64,000 nucleotides of DNA from Allonocardiopsis opalescens (GCF_003002095.1 NZ_PVZC01000007.1:310001-374000); one strand, 5' to 3'; shown: positions 47,879 to 56,401, counted from the stretch's first letter. Numbers and translations: made by a program. Notes: generated by a model from the sequence alone, not told the origin.

Positions 47879-48657
47879 GGCCGCTCGGCCGCGCCGGGGT
47901 GCCAGCTGCTCAGCTCGGCGGAGACGTCGGCGGCGCCGCGGACCACCTCGGCCAGGATCCGGGCGCCGCGCTCCTCGTCGATGCGGTACTGCGGCCCCGC
48001 GACGGTGACGGCGGCGACCACCTTGCTGGCGACCTTGATCGGCGCGGCCACCGCCCACACCTCCTCGTCGACCTCCGAGGCGCTGTGCGACCAGCCCTGC
48101 TCGGCGATGAGCGGCAGCTCGGCCAGCACCGACTCCCGCTCGCCCTCGGGCGGCCGGTGCTCCAGCCGGTCGAAGTAGCGGGCCGCCCACTCCGGGCCCA
48201 TCCCCGCCAGCAGCGCCTTGGGCCCCGCGCCCCGGTGCAGGCTCATGATCTGCCCGGGGCGGAAGGACAGCCGGATGGAGCGCTCGGTCTGGCAGATCTC
48301 GGCGCAGGTGGCGAAGTCGCCGACGCGCCGGATGACCAGCGCCGCCTCGCCGGTGACCGAGGCCAGCCGCTCCACCAGCGGCCGCAGCAGGTGCGACATC
48401 CGCATGGTCTGCTCGGCGCTCTCGGCGAGGGTCAGCACGCGCGGCGCCAGCACGTAGGTGCCGCCGCCGTTCTCCTGCACCAGTTCCATCTCGCGCAGCA
48501 GCGAGACGAAGCGGTAGGCCGAGGGGGTGGAGATGCCCACGTCGCGTGCGATCTCCTCCACGGTGAGCTGCGGTGACTGCTCCGAGAACAGCAGCAGCAC
48601 CTTCAGCGCCCGCCTCGCGCTGTCGACGCCCGGCGTCCGCCCGCGCGCTTGCGCCAC
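47875..48657 (-). CDS. IclR-family regulator, last gene of the B6-type catabolic operon
   Basis: A 260-residue IclR protein. The N-terminal winged helix is in QLTVEEIARDVGISTPSAYR and EMELVQENGGGTYVLAPRVL. The C-terminal effector domain has LVIRRVGDFATCAEICQTER, the loop LHRGAGPKALLAG, SEVDEEVWAVAAPIKVASKV and VTVAGPQYRIDEE. It starts at a GTG 42 bp after the PEBP gene, on the same strand as nine catabolic/transport genes. It is the only regulator there, so it probably controls the operon through the 29-bp dyad at 56402-56430. The inducer would be a pyridine intermediate. Confidence 0.88.
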   Translation of the reverse strand: MAQARGRTPGVDSARRALKVLLLFSEQSPQLTVEEIARDVGISTPSAYRFVSLLREMELVQENGGGTYVLAPRVLTLAESAEQTMRMSHLLRPLVERLASVTGEAALVIRRVGDFATCAEICQTERSIRLSFRPGQIMSLHRGAGPKALLAGMGPEWAARYFDRLEHRPPEGERESVLAELPLIAEQGWSHSASEVDEEVWAVAAPIKVASKVVAAVTVAGPQYRIDEERGARILAEVVRGAADVSAELSSWHPGAAERP

Positions 48658-48699
48658 TTCGCCTCGTCTCCTCGTCCGGTCGCCCGCCCGCTCGGCGGC

Positions 48700-49152
48700 T
48701 CAGGCGGAGTAGGTCCCGACGACCCGGTTCTGCTCGATGATGCGGTCGGCGTACCGAGCGAGGAACTCCTCGCGGGTGGGCTCGCCCGCGACGGCCGCGC
48801 TCAGCGCGTAGACCCAGAAATAGTAGTGGTGGATTCCGTGGCCCGGCGGCGGTTGCGGGCCGGTGTATCCGGGAGCGCCGATGCCGTTGGGCCCCTCCCG
48901 CACGGTGCCGCTCCCGGTGTCGAGGCGGCCGTCGGCGGGGGCGATGCCGTAGACCGTCCAGTGCGTGAAGCCCTGCGGCAGCGGGGCGTCGGGGTCGTGC
49001 GCGATGACGGCCAGCTCCACCGCGCCCTCGGGCACCCCGGTGATCTCCAGCTCCGGCGGCGTGCCCGCGGCGCCGGAATGGGCGTCCGGAATCCGCTCGC
49101 CGAATGCGAAATCCGGTGACGAGACCGCCAGGTCCTTGATGTTCAGTCCCAT
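48700..49152 (-). CDS. YbhB/YbcL-type PEBP (Raf kinase inhibitor-like) protein
   Basis: A 150-residue phosphatidylethanolamine-binding-protein fold. Signature elements are SPDFAFGERIPDAHSGAAGT, the anion-pocket strand ELAVIAHDPDAPLPQGFTHW (DPDAP) and YTGPQPPPGHGIHHYYFWVY (GPxPPxGxHxY). AGGAGG lies a few bases before the ATG. Bacterial members have no settled function; some are thought to bind small anionic ligands. Its place between the AAMS hydrolase and the IclR gene suggests a role linked to the pathway, perhaps binding an intermediate, which is speculation. Confidence 0.88.
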   Translation of the reverse strand: MGLNIKDLAVSSPDFAFGERIPDAHSGAAGTPPELEITGVPEGAVELAVIAHDPDAPLPQGFTHWTVYGIAPADGRLDTGSGTVREGPNGIGAPGYTGPQPPPGHGIHHYYFWVYALSAAVAGEPTREEFLARYADRIIEQNRVVGTYSA

Positions 49153-49225
49153 ATTTCTCCTCCTTGCTCGATTCGGCTCCATGAATGCGCCCGGTCGGCG
49201 GCTCCCATGCGCCGGGAGCCCTTTC

Positions 49226-50059
49226 TCAGGGCGCGGCCCCGACCATTTCCCTGATCAGTCCGGCCACCCGCTCCGGCGCCTCCTCGGGGACGTAGTGGTC
49301 GACGCCGGGCAGCTCCACGGCGCGCAGGTCGGGGCGGAGCCGCCTGGTCGCGGCGAAGGCGTCGGGCGACACCAGCCTGCTGAGCGCGCCGCGCACCAGG
49401 GTGACCGGCACCGCGACGGCGCGGGTCTCCTCGGCGAAGTCGCGGCGCAGCCCCTCGACGGTGCGCACCATGGCGGCGGGGTCGGCCAGCGCCCGGTAGC
49501 CGCCGGCCTCGCGCGTGTAGCCGTAGGCGACGCGGCGGCGCACCGCGTCCTCGGGCATCAGCGGGTAGCGGCCGCGGATGTAGCCGGCCACCTCCTCGGC
49601 GGAGGCGAACACCCGGTCGCCGCCGCGCACCCGCGCCTCCAGCTCGTCGAGCACCCGCCGCTCGATGAACGGGGTGTAGTCCAGCGCGACGACGCCGCGT
49701 ACGGCGGCGGGCTCGCGCGCCGCCGCGACCACGCCGTTGCGCGCGCCGAGGGAGTGGCCGCAGACGACGGCCGGGCCGCAGTCCAGCTCGGCGATCAGCC
49801 CGAGCAGGTCGGCGGTGTACTCGTCGGCGCCGTAGCCGCTCGCGGGTCTCCCGCTGCGGCCGTGGCCGCGCTGGTCGACGGCGACGGTGCGGACGGCGCC
49901 GCCCAGGTGCGCCACCACCGCGTCCCACACGCCGAGGCTGCCGGTGGTGCCGTGCAGCAGCACCACGGCGGGGCCGCTCCCCCGGTCGCGTACGCACAGC
50001 TCGGTCCCGCCGACGCGCACGGTGCGCAGGTCGGCCAGGGTTTCGGGATGCTCGGGCAT
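49226..50059 (-). CDS. Alpha/beta hydrolase similar to (E)-2-(acetamidomethylene)succinate hydrolase (vitamin B6 pathway)
   Basis: A 277-residue hydrolase. The nucleophile is Ser103 in CGHSLGARNGV, a probable acid Asp127 is in VALDYTPF (right after strand beta-6), and the His is 255 in GVDHYVPEE. GHSLGARN, the DYTPFIE stretch, DELEARV, GRYPLMPEDA and RLRPDLR...PGVDHYV match the M. loti enzyme Mlr6787 as I remember it. That enzyme splits AAMS into succinate semialdehyde, acetate, ammonia and CO2. The gene begins five bases after the stop of the dehydrogenase gene. It would carry out the last step of the encoded pathway. Identification relies on recalled sequence, not a search. Confidence 0.82.
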   Translation of the reverse strand: MPEHPETLADLRTVRVGGTELCVRDRGSGPAVVLLHGTTGSLGVWDAVVAHLGGAVRTVAVDQRGHGRSGRPASGYGADEYTADLLGLIAELDCGPAVVCGHSLGARNGVVAAAREPAAVRGVVALDYTPFIERRVLDELEARVRGGDRVFASAEEVAGYIRGRYPLMPEDAVRRRVAYGYTREAGGYRALADPAAMVRTVEGLRRDFAEETRAVAVPVTLVRGALSRLVSPDAFAATRRLRPDLRAVELPGVDHYVPEEAPERVAGLIREMVGAAP

Positions 50060-50064
50060 CGCCG

Positions 50065-50997
50065 TCAGACCGGGGTGGTGTCGGAGAGCGCCCGCCGCAC
50101 GGTGATCAGGCCGGCGATGATGTCGGCGCGCTTGGCGGCGACATCGCCCTCGCCGTAGGCGTACATGCCGCCGCCGGTCTTCATACCGAGTTTCCGCTGC
50201 CCGGTCATCTCGGTGACCAGCGGGGAGACGCCCGCCTCGGTGGACAGCTCGCGGTTGAGGTACCCGGCGACCGACTCGTAGATGTCGAGCCCGGCCATGT
50301 CCAGCAGCCGCATCGGGCCGATGACGGCGAGCTTGTAGCCGATGCCCCACTTGACGCAGGTGTCCAGGTCCTGCCGGGAGACCACGCCCTGCTCGACCAG
50401 CGACAGGCACTCGCGCAGGATTGCGTAGAGGATCCGGTTCTCCACGAAGCCGGGGACCTCCTTCTCCACCACCGCCTCGTAGCCGATCGCCCGCACGGTC
50501 TCGACCAGCGCGTCGCGCACGCCCTCGGCGGTGCGCTCGCCCGGGATGACCTCGATCATCGGGATGACGTGCGGCGGGTTGGACCAGTGCATGCCGATCA
50601 GCCGCTCGGGGTGCGCCATGTCCGCCGCCAGCTCGGAGACGGGGATGCCCGAGGTGTTGGTGCCGATGACGGCGTCGTCGCGCACCGCGGCCTCGATCTC
50701 GGCCAGCACCGCGCGCTTGAGGTCGAGCCTCTCGGGCACCGCCTCGATGACCAGGTCGGCGCCGTCGAGCGCGGCGGCGAGGTCGGCTTCGCAGCTGACG
50801 GAGCCGCCGGGGGTGGTCGGGACGCCGAGCCGGTCCAGGACGGACTCGGCGATCGCCAGCGCGCCCGCGGCGCGCTCCAGCACCTCGGCGCTGACGTCGT
50901 TGAGCCGGACGGTGGAGCCGTACCGGGCCATCAGGGCGGCGATGCCGGGGCCCATGGTGCCGGAGCCGATGACGGCGGTGGTGGTGGGGACGCTCAT
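50065..50997 (-). CDS. 3-hydroxyacyl-CoA-dehydrogenase-fold enzyme similar to FHMPC 5-dehydrogenase (vitamin B6 pathway)
   Basis: A 310-residue NAD-dependent dehydrogenase. The Rossmann motif is AVIGSGTMGPGIA, the catalytic-type His137 is in LIGMHWSNPPHVIPMIEV, and EKEVPGFVENRILYAILREC leads the C-terminal dimer domain. The segment DLDTCVKWGIGYKLAVIGPM, then LLDMAGLDIYESV, closely matches the M. loti 5-formyl-3-hydroxy-2-methylpyridine-4-carboxylate dehydrogenase (Mlr6793) as I recall it; a fatty-acid enzyme would have HFFNP at the His. It would oxidise FHMPC to the 4,5-dicarboxylate. ATG with GAAGG upstream. The neighbours encode the next three reactions. Confidence 0.82.
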   Translation of the reverse strand: MSVPTTTAVIGSGTMGPGIAALMARYGSTVRLNDVSAEVLERAAGALAIAESVLDRLGVPTTPGGSVSCEADLAAALDGADLVIEAVPERLDLKRAVLAEIEAAVRDDAVIGTNTSGIPVSELAADMAHPERLIGMHWSNPPHVIPMIEVIPGERTAEGVRDALVETVRAIGYEAVVEKEVPGFVENRILYAILRECLSLVEQGVVSRQDLDTCVKWGIGYKLAVIGPMRLLDMAGLDIYESVAGYLNRELSTEAGVSPLVTEMTGQRKLGMKTGGGMYAYGEGDVAAKRADIIAGLITVRRALSDTTPV

Positions 50998-51048
50998 GCT
51001 GACGTGCCTTCCTCGTGCTGGGACTGGGTGAGCGGTCGGCGCCGCGGC

Positions 51049-51807
51049 CTAGCGGGGCTGCGGCCCGCCCTGGCGCGCCTCCTGGGCGTCGAGCTTGCGG
51101 TTGAAGTACATCCAGAAATTGTTCTTGGCCCGGTCGGGGTAGATCACGTCGTACTTCTCGACGCTCTCCTCCGCGCCGGGCGGGTGGTGCGCCAGGCCGG
51201 AGGAGGCGAGGGCCAGCTGGGCGCGGGCCGCCTTCTCCAGGAAGATCCCGGCCAGCGTCGCCTCCCGGACGTCGCGGCCCACGAAGGAGACCCCGTGGTT
51301 GGCCATCAGCACCGCCTCGGCCGGGCCGAGGGTGCGCGCCAGCGCCTTGCCCAGCTGCGGGGTGGTGATGATGTGGCTGGTCTCGGCGAAGCGCGGCACG
51401 CCGTGGTGGGCGAACCAGACGGCGTGGTTGATGTAGGGCCCCAGTTCGGCGCCGGTGGCCCCGAAGACGGTGGAGTAGAAGGGGTGGGAGTGGCCGACGA
51501 CCGCGACCTCGGGCCGGGCCAGCATGATCTCGGCGTGCAGCGGCCATTCGAGGTGGCGCAGCCCCTGGCCCTCCAGCACCCGGCCGTCGAAGTCGATCAG
51601 GATGAAGTCGCGGCCGGTCACCTCCTCCAGGCCGAGGTTGCCGCGCTTGAGCCACAGCCCGCGGCCGTGGGGGTCGCGGTAGGAGAGGTGGCCCATGGAC
51701 ATGTCGCCGTGCCCCTCCATCTCCAGGATGCGGTGGGCGCGGGCCACCTGTTCGAGCACGGTGGCGATGGAGTCGTCCTGGCTGTACAGCGCGTCGCTGT
51801 GCGGCAT
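51049..51807 (-). CDS. Class II aldolase/adducin-fold enzyme, probable HMPDC decarboxylase (vitamin B6 pathway)
   Basis: A 252-residue metalloenzyme fold. Metal-site candidates are the His pair in VVGHSHPFYSTVFG (His106, His108) and a later His in LMANHGVSFVGRDV, with Glu in HLEWPLHAEIMLARP. The M. loti 3-hydroxy-2-methylpyridine-4,5-dicarboxylate decarboxylase (Mlr6791) belongs to this family and is encoded next to the same partners. Family alone would also allow a sugar-phosphate aldolase; the gene context makes decarboxylation to 3-hydroxy-2-methylpyridine-5-carboxylate the better call. The ATG at 51807 has GAAAGG upstream. Confidence 0.75.
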   Translation of the reverse strand: MPHSDALYSQDDSIATVLEQVARAHRILEMEGHGDMSMGHLSYRDPHGRGLWLKRGNLGLEEVTGRDFILIDFDGRVLEGQGLRHLEWPLHAEIMLARPEVAVVGHSHPFYSTVFGATGAELGPYINHAVWFAHHGVPRFAETSHIITTPQLGKALARTLGPAEAVLMANHGVSFVGRDVREATLAGIFLEKAARAQLALASSGLAHHPPGAEESVEKYDVIYPDRAKNNFWMYFNRKLDAQEARQGGPQPR

Positions 51808-51850
51808 CGTGCGGCCTTTCTGGTGCAAGCGGTGGGTGGGCGGTGCGGGG

Positions 51851-52450
51851 TCATCCGCGTGCGGCGGCGCGGGCCTCGGCCAGGCTCAGGCCGCCGACGC
51901 GCTGGTGCACCCGGCCCCCGCTGGCCACGGCGACGCAGATCAGCAGCTCGTCAGGGCGCGGCGCGTCGGGGACCGCGAGGGTGACGGCGTCGTAGTGCGA
52001 GCGGACGTACAGCTCGTCCTTGTAGGCCAGCGGGATGTCGATGGCGGTGCCCGCCGACGCCGTCTTGGTGGCCGAGGAGATCCAGGCCGCGCCGCCGCCC
52101 ACGGCCGCGCGCAGCGCGTCGCCGAAGACGGTGGTGACGCAGGCGACGACGTGCTCCTGCTCGCCGGCGGTGCCGGCGATGCCGCCCTTGCCGTAGCTGT
52201 GCACCTCGCGCCGGCCCAGCAGCGCGGCCGCGCGGCGGCCCAACTCGGTGCCGAGCGCGGCGCTGGGCGCGGTGAGCGCGGACAGGTCCTCGGTGTAGCC
52301 CCCGGCGAAGGGGTTGGCGATCACCACGCCGCAGGCGGCCTTGACCAGCGGCTCGCCGGGCACCGGGCCGCCCTCGTGCGCGATCTCCTCGACGAAGCCC
52401 ACCCAGCGGCGGACCCGGTAGCCGTCCTCGACGGCGCTTGCGGCACTCAC
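51851..52450 (-). CDS. DUF1185 ('amino acid synthesis') family protein
   Basis: A 199-residue protein with VRRWVGFVEEIAHEGGPVPG, VIANPFAGGYTEDLSALTAP, YGKGGIAGTAGEQEHVVACV, SSATKTASAGTAIDIPLAYK and DAVTLAVPDAPRPDELLICV. These match the DUF1185 fold, which has no proven reaction despite its name. GTG start with AGGAG upstream. It lies between the flavin monooxygenase and the decarboxylase genes, so it may handle an unstable intermediate or substrate preparation. The many conserved His/Lys/Asp residues argue for an enzyme. Confidence 0.82.
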   Translation of the reverse strand: MSAASAVEDGYRVRRWVGFVEEIAHEGGPVPGEPLVKAACGVVIANPFAGGYTEDLSALTAPSAALGTELGRRAAALLGRREVHSYGKGGIAGTAGEQEHVVACVTTVFGDALRAAVGGGAAWISSATKTASAGTAIDIPLAYKDELYVRSHYDAVTLAVPDAPRPDELLICVAVASGGRVHQRVGGLSLAEARAAARG

Positions 52451-52464
52451 CCTCGTGTCTCCTC

Positions 52465-53610
52465 TCAGCTGCGCCCGGCGGCGTGCCGGTGCGGGTCCGT
52501 CGGGTCGTACACGGCGGTCTCCAGGTTGACCGCGTCGAACTGGTTGCCCTCCGACATGCGCCGGGTGGCGGCGTACTCGGCCGAGCGGTGCTGGCAGCGG
52601 TCGGTGATCGGCCGCTCCAGGCGCTCCCACTCCGGCAGCGCGTCGGGGACCGCGCCGGGCTCGGCGCGGGTGGCGGCGTCGGCGAGCGTGTAGGCGTTGG
52701 CCATCGCGGTGCCGGCGCCCTGGGCCAGCGCGGGGCACATGGCGTGCGCGGCGTCGCCGACCAGGGCGACGCGCCCGCGCGTCCAGCTGCGCAGCACGGT
52801 GGTCTGGTAGCCGTAGTAGCGGGGGTCCTCGGCGACCGCGGCGGCCTCCAGCACGGGGGTCAGCTCGGGGAAGGCGGAGGTCCACAGGTCCAGGTCGATG
52901 GGGGTGCGGCTGCCCTGCTCGTCGGCCCGGGGGGCGCCCAGCGCGATGTAGAGCTCGCGGTCGTTGCACGGCACGTACAGCACGCGCAGATAGCGCGGTT
53001 CGAGGTTCCAGAAGTCGATGACGTTGTCCCACTCGCCGGGGCCGAGTTCGGCGCGGCGGCGCGGCACCAGGAAGCGGATGATGCCGTCGCGGGAGCGGGA
53101 CCGCTCCTGCTCGAAGCCGATGGAGTCGCGCACCGCCGATCGGACGCCGTCAGCGCCCACGACCAGGTCGGCGCGGAGCGTCTCACCGGAGGCGAGCGTG
53201 ACGGCGCCCTCCGGGTCGGCGGCGACCACCTCCGAGCCGGTCCTGATCTCCACGCCCGCGCGCCGCGCCGCCGCCAGCAGGCAGCGGTGCAGGTGCGGGC
53301 GGGTCATCGTCCGCCACGGGAGCCCGCCGAAGTCCTCGTGGGAGACGCTGGCGCCGTGCAGGCGCGTCTCGTAGTACGGCGGGGTCATCGAGTCCGCCAG
53401 CACGTCGTCATAGGCGCCGATGGACCGCAGTACCTTGATGCTGTTGTGGAACAGCACGATGCCCGCGCCCTGCTCGCGCAGCTCGGCGGCCTTCTCGTGC
53501 ACGCGTACCGTCCAGCCGCGCCGCGCCAGCGCCGTGGCGGCGGTCAGCCCGGCGAAGCCCGCTCCGGAGATCTCGGCGCGGCGGGCCGTCGTGCGCTGTG
53601 GGGATGCCAT
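52465..53610 (-). CDS. FAD monooxygenase closely similar to 2-methyl-3-hydroxypyridine-5-carboxylate oxygenase (MHPCO)
   Basis: A 381-residue class A flavoprotein. FAD motifs are ISGAGFAGLTAATALARRGW, LVVGADGVRSAVRDSIGF and RVALVGDAAHAMCPALAQGA. Beyond these, GEWDNVIDFWN, VPCNDRELYIALGAPRAD, PPYYETRLHGASVSHEDF and the C-terminal RPITDRCQHRSAEYAATRRM match M. loti MHPCO (Mlr6788) much better than generic salicylate hydroxylases. MHPCO hydroxylates and ring-opens the pyridine to (E)-2-(acetamidomethylene)succinate using NADH and O2. ATG with GGAGA upstream. Strongest single marker of the vitamin B6 pathway here. Confidence 0.86.
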   Translation of the reverse strand: MASPQRTTARRAEISGAGFAGLTAATALARRGWTVRVHEKAAELREQGAGIVLFHNSIKVLRSIGAYDDVLADSMTPPYYETRLHGASVSHEDFGGLPWRTMTRPHLHRCLLAAARRAGVEIRTGSEVVAADPEGAVTLASGETLRADLVVGADGVRSAVRDSIGFEQERSRSRDGIIRFLVPRRRAELGPGEWDNVIDFWNLEPRYLRVLYVPCNDRELYIALGAPRADEQGSRTPIDLDLWTSAFPELTPVLEAAAVAEDPRYYGYQTTVLRSWTRGRVALVGDAAHAMCPALAQGAGTAMANAYTLADAATRAEPGAVPDALPEWERLERPITDRCQHRSAEYAATRRMSEGNQFDAVNLETAVYDPTDPHRHAAGRS

Positions 53611-53655
53611 TCGCTCTCCGCTTCTGTCGGCTCTGTCCCGCCTGGCAGCGGCGCG

Positions 53656-54696
53656 CTAGCCGTTCTCGGCGTGGTGGGTCTCGGTGAAGGAGGGGTCGTA
53701 GACGTCGGCCACCTCGACGGGGCCGTCCAGTACGCCCTGCTCGGCGAGGGTGTCGACGGTGGCGGTCCACCGCTCCTCGTCCATCGCGCCCAGGCCGGCG
53801 GCCTCGGTGGTCTCGCTGGTGAAGGTGTGGTCGATGTCGGCCTGGAGCTGGCGCAGGAACAGGTCGGCGTTGTCGGCCTGCTCGGGGGCGGATTCGGCCA
53901 GGATCCGCGCCGTCTCCTCGGGGTTGTCGACCACGTAGGCGAAGGCGCGCAGGTAGGCGTCGGTGAAGCGCTGCACCAGCTCGGGGTCCTCGGCGATCAT
54001 CTGGTCGCTGGTGACGAGCCCGGAGCCGTAGGCGTCGTAGCCGTGGTCGGAGCCGAGCAGGATGCTCAGCGAGCCCTCGCCGCCGGCGGCGTCCTCCAGC
54101 TGCGGCACCTCGGCGTCGATGTAGCAGATCACCGCGTCGACCTGGCCCTCGATCAGGTAGTTCTCGTACGGCGGGGTGACGGTGACCTCCTCGATGCCCG
54201 CCCGGTCCACCCCGTTGGCGGCCAGCAGCGCCTCGTAGAAGATGTAGGTGGAGCCGGCCGGGTGCACGCCGACCGTGTGCCCGACCAGGTCCCCGGGCGC
54301 CTGGAGGCTGAGGTTGTCGCCCAGCGTGCACAGCCCGAGCGGCGAGACCTGGTTGACGGCGGCCAGCGCCCGCACCGGCACCTGCTGGGAGCGGGCGGTG
54401 ACCAGCGAGGGCAGGTCGGCGAAGCCGAAGTCGGCCCGGCCGGTGCCCACGATCCGCAGCGCGTCGGGGGAGCCGCTGCCGAGGGTGATGTCCTCGATCT
54501 CGATGCCGGCCTCGGCGAAGTAGCCCAGCTCCTCGGCGACGTGGAAGATGCCGTGGTTGCCGCGCAGCTGGTAGTCGAGCTGGACGGTGACGGAGTCGGT
54601 TCCGTCCTGTCCGCCCCCGCCGCAGGCGGCGAGCAGGCAGAGGGCGGACAGGGCGGAGACGGCGGACAGGACGCGGGGTCTGCGGGGCTCGGGCAT
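53656..54696 (-). CDS. NitT/TauT (NMT1/THI5-type) ABC transporter binding lipoprotein
   Basis: A 346-residue lipoprotein. Lipobox LCLLAAC is at about residues 19-25. The mature N-lobe reads VTVQLDYQLRGNHGIFHVAE and ELGYFAEAGIEIEDITLGSG, the THI5/SsuA-like opening, followed by VGTGRADFGFADLPSLVTAR. Family members bind pyrimidines, sulfonates, riboflavin and other aromatics. As first-line uptake for the operon it probably binds a pyridine such as 4-pyridoxate or a related acid. The ATG at 54696 has GGAG six bases upstream; an in-frame TTG at 54708 is less likely. Confidence 0.88.
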   Translation of the reverse strand: MPEPRRPRVLSAVSALSALCLLAACGGGGQDGTDSVTVQLDYQLRGNHGIFHVAEELGYFAEAGIEIEDITLGSGSPDALRIVGTGRADFGFADLPSLVTARSQQVPVRALAAVNQVSPLGLCTLGDNLSLQAPGDLVGHTVGVHPAGSTYIFYEALLAANGVDRAGIEEVTVTPPYENYLIEGQVDAVICYIDAEVPQLEDAAGGEGSLSILLGSDHGYDAYGSGLVTSDQMIAEDPELVQRFTDAYLRAFAYVVDNPEETARILAESAPEQADNADLFLRQLQADIDHTFTSETTEAAGLGAMDEERWTATVDTLAEQGVLDGPVEVADVYDPSFTETHHAENG

Positions 54697-54730
54697 GGTG
54701 TGCTCCAAAGATGGGGAGGCCGCGCGGGTG

Positions 54731-55570
54731 CTACCGCACGTCGGCCCGGATGTGGGGGAACCTGCGGGCCAGCGCGATCTCCACCAGGGACATGCCGTAG
54801 TAGAGGGCCAGGCCGAGCAGCGAGACGAGGATGAGGGCGGAGAACATCAGCGGGGTGTCGAGCTGGGTGGAGGCGAACTGGATGAGGTAGCCCAGCCCGT
54901 CGGAGGCGCCCGCGAACTCCGCGACGACCGCTCCGATGACGGCCAGGGTGATGGCGATGCGCAGCCCGGCGAACAGGTAGGGCAGCGAGGTCGGCACCTG
55001 GACCCGCAGCAGGATCTGGTTGCGGGTCGCGCCGACCGAGCGCATCAGCAGCAGCAGGTCGGAGTCGATGCTCTTCAGGCCGACCAGCATGTTCAGGGTG
55101 ATCGGGAAGAACGCGATCACGACGACCAGCAGCAGCTTGGGCGTGAGCCCGTAGCCGAACCACAGGATGAAGATCGGGGCCAGGGCGACCTTGGGGACGA
55201 CCTGGAAGAGCACCACCAGCGGGTAGAGCGCGCGGTCCAGCCAGTGGAAGCGGGCGATGAGCACCGCGAGCAGCACGCCGACCGCGATGCTGATCGCGAA
55301 GCCGTAGACGATCTCCTGGGTGGTCACCCAGGCGGCCGCCAGCAGCAGCTCCCGCGAGGCCCAGGTCTCGGCGGCGATGGCGCTCGGCGTGGCCAGCACG
55401 AACTGGGAGACGCCGAAGGCGACGGCGGCCAGCTCCCACAGCACCAGCACGGCCAGCAGGACCAGCGCGCTCGGCCACACGGCCGACAGCCAGGCGCGCG
55501 GACCCGGGCGGTCGGGGCGCTCGGGGGCGGCGGGGGCGGGGGTACGGGCGGTTCCGGTCGCGGTCGCCAT
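54731..55570 (-). CDS. NitT/TauT-type ABC transporter permease
   Basis: A 279-residue permease with six hydrophobic helices. The EAA loop is MRSVGATRNQILLRVQVPTS, and FQVVPKVALAPIFILWFGYG is typical of SsuC/TauC permeases. The ATG at 55570 is preceded by an in-frame GTG at 55576 that overlaps the ATPase stop (GTGA); either may be used. Imports the ligand of the adjacent binding protein. Confidence 0.9.
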   Translation of the reverse strand: MATATGTARTPAPAAPERPDRPGPRAWLSAVWPSALVLLAVLVLWELAAVAFGVSQFVLATPSAIAAETWASRELLLAAAWVTTQEIVYGFAISIAVGVLLAVLIARFHWLDRALYPLVVLFQVVPKVALAPIFILWFGYGLTPKLLLVVVIAFFPITLNMLVGLKSIDSDLLLLMRSVGATRNQILLRVQVPTSLPYLFAGLRIAITLAVIGAVVAEFAGASDGLGYLIQFASTQLDTPLMFSALILVSLLGLALYYGMSLVEIALARRFPHIRADVR

Positions 55571-55572
55571 GG

Positions 55573-56355
55573 TCACACCGCCGCCTTCGGTTCGAGCAGG
55601 GAGCGCAGCCGGCCGGAGTAGGAGGCGAAGAGGGGGTCGGCGAAGACCTCGCGGGTCCGCGGCCGGGCCAGCTCGATGTCCAGCGTCTCCACGACGCGGC
55701 CGGGATCCGCGCCCATGACGTGGACGGTGTCGGACAGGAAGATCGCCTCGGAGATGGAGTGGGTGACGAAGACGATCGTCTTCCCGGTCGCCGCCCAGAT
55801 CTCGGCGAGCTTCTCGTTCATCTCGTCGCGGGTGATGGCGTCGAGCGCGCCGAAGGGCTCGTCCATCAGCAGGATCGCCGGGTCCATCGCCAGCGCCCGG
55901 GCGATCGAGACGCGCTGCGCCATACCGCCCGACAGCTGGTGCGGGAGCTTGCCGCGGGCGTCGGCCAGGCCGACCAGGGCGAGGGCGCGCTCCGCGGCCT
56001 GGGCCGTCTCGGTGCGGCCGCGCGCCCCGGTGGCGATCTGCCGGAGCAGGCCCGCGTTCTCCAGGGCGGTCTTCCACGGCAGCAGGGCCGGGCGCTGCGG
56101 CACCAGCCCGATCTGGCGGTCCCCGACGGCGTCGCGGACCGGCCGGCCGCCGATCAGGACCCGGCCTGACGTGGGCTCCAGGATGCCGCCGAGGATCTTC
56201 AGCAGGGTGCTCTTGCCGCACCCCGACGGGCCGAGCAGGGTGACGAATCCGCCGGGCCGGATGGTGAGGTCGAGGTCGTCGAGGACGGTCTGGGCCGCTG
56301 ACCCGCTGCCGAAGCGCATCCGCACGCCCTCGGCGGAGATCTGTCGCGATTGCAT
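55573..56355 (-). CDS. NitT/TauT-type ABC transporter ATP-binding protein, first gene of the operon
   Basis: A 260-residue ATPase. Walker A is LLGPSGCGKSTLLKILGG, the Q-loop is IGLVPQRPALLPWKT, the signature is HQLSGGMAQRVSIARAL, Walker B is ILLMDEPFGALDAITRDE and the switch His is in FVTHSISEAIFL, all as in SsuB/TauB. The ATG at 56355 has GAGAGGA upstream. The promoter and a 29-bp dyad lie 47-117 bp upstream. All ten genes down to the IclR gene run in this direction with small gaps. Confidence 0.92.
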   Translation of the reverse strand: MQSRQISAEGVRMRFGSGSAAQTVLDDLDLTIRPGGFVTLLGPSGCGKSTLLKILGGILEPTSGRVLIGGRPVRDAVGDRQIGLVPQRPALLPWKTALENAGLLRQIATGARGRTETAQAAERALALVGLADARGKLPHQLSGGMAQRVSIARALAMDPAILLMDEPFGALDAITRDEMNEKLAEIWAATGKTIVFVTHSISEAIFLSDTVHVMGADPGRVVETLDIELARPRTREVFADPLFASYSGRLRSLLEPKAAV

Positions 56356-56401
56356 GCGGTCGGTCCTCTCGGTGCTGGAGGGAGGCGCACACCAATAACC
56401 G

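Noticed and set aside
50065-50997. Fatty-acid beta-oxidation 3-hydroxyacyl-CoA dehydrogenase
   Set aside because: No thiolase, enoyl-CoA hydratase or acyl-CoA dehydrogenase is nearby, and HWSNPPHVIP around the catalytic His matches the FHMPC dehydrogenase subgroup rather than HFFNP enzymes.
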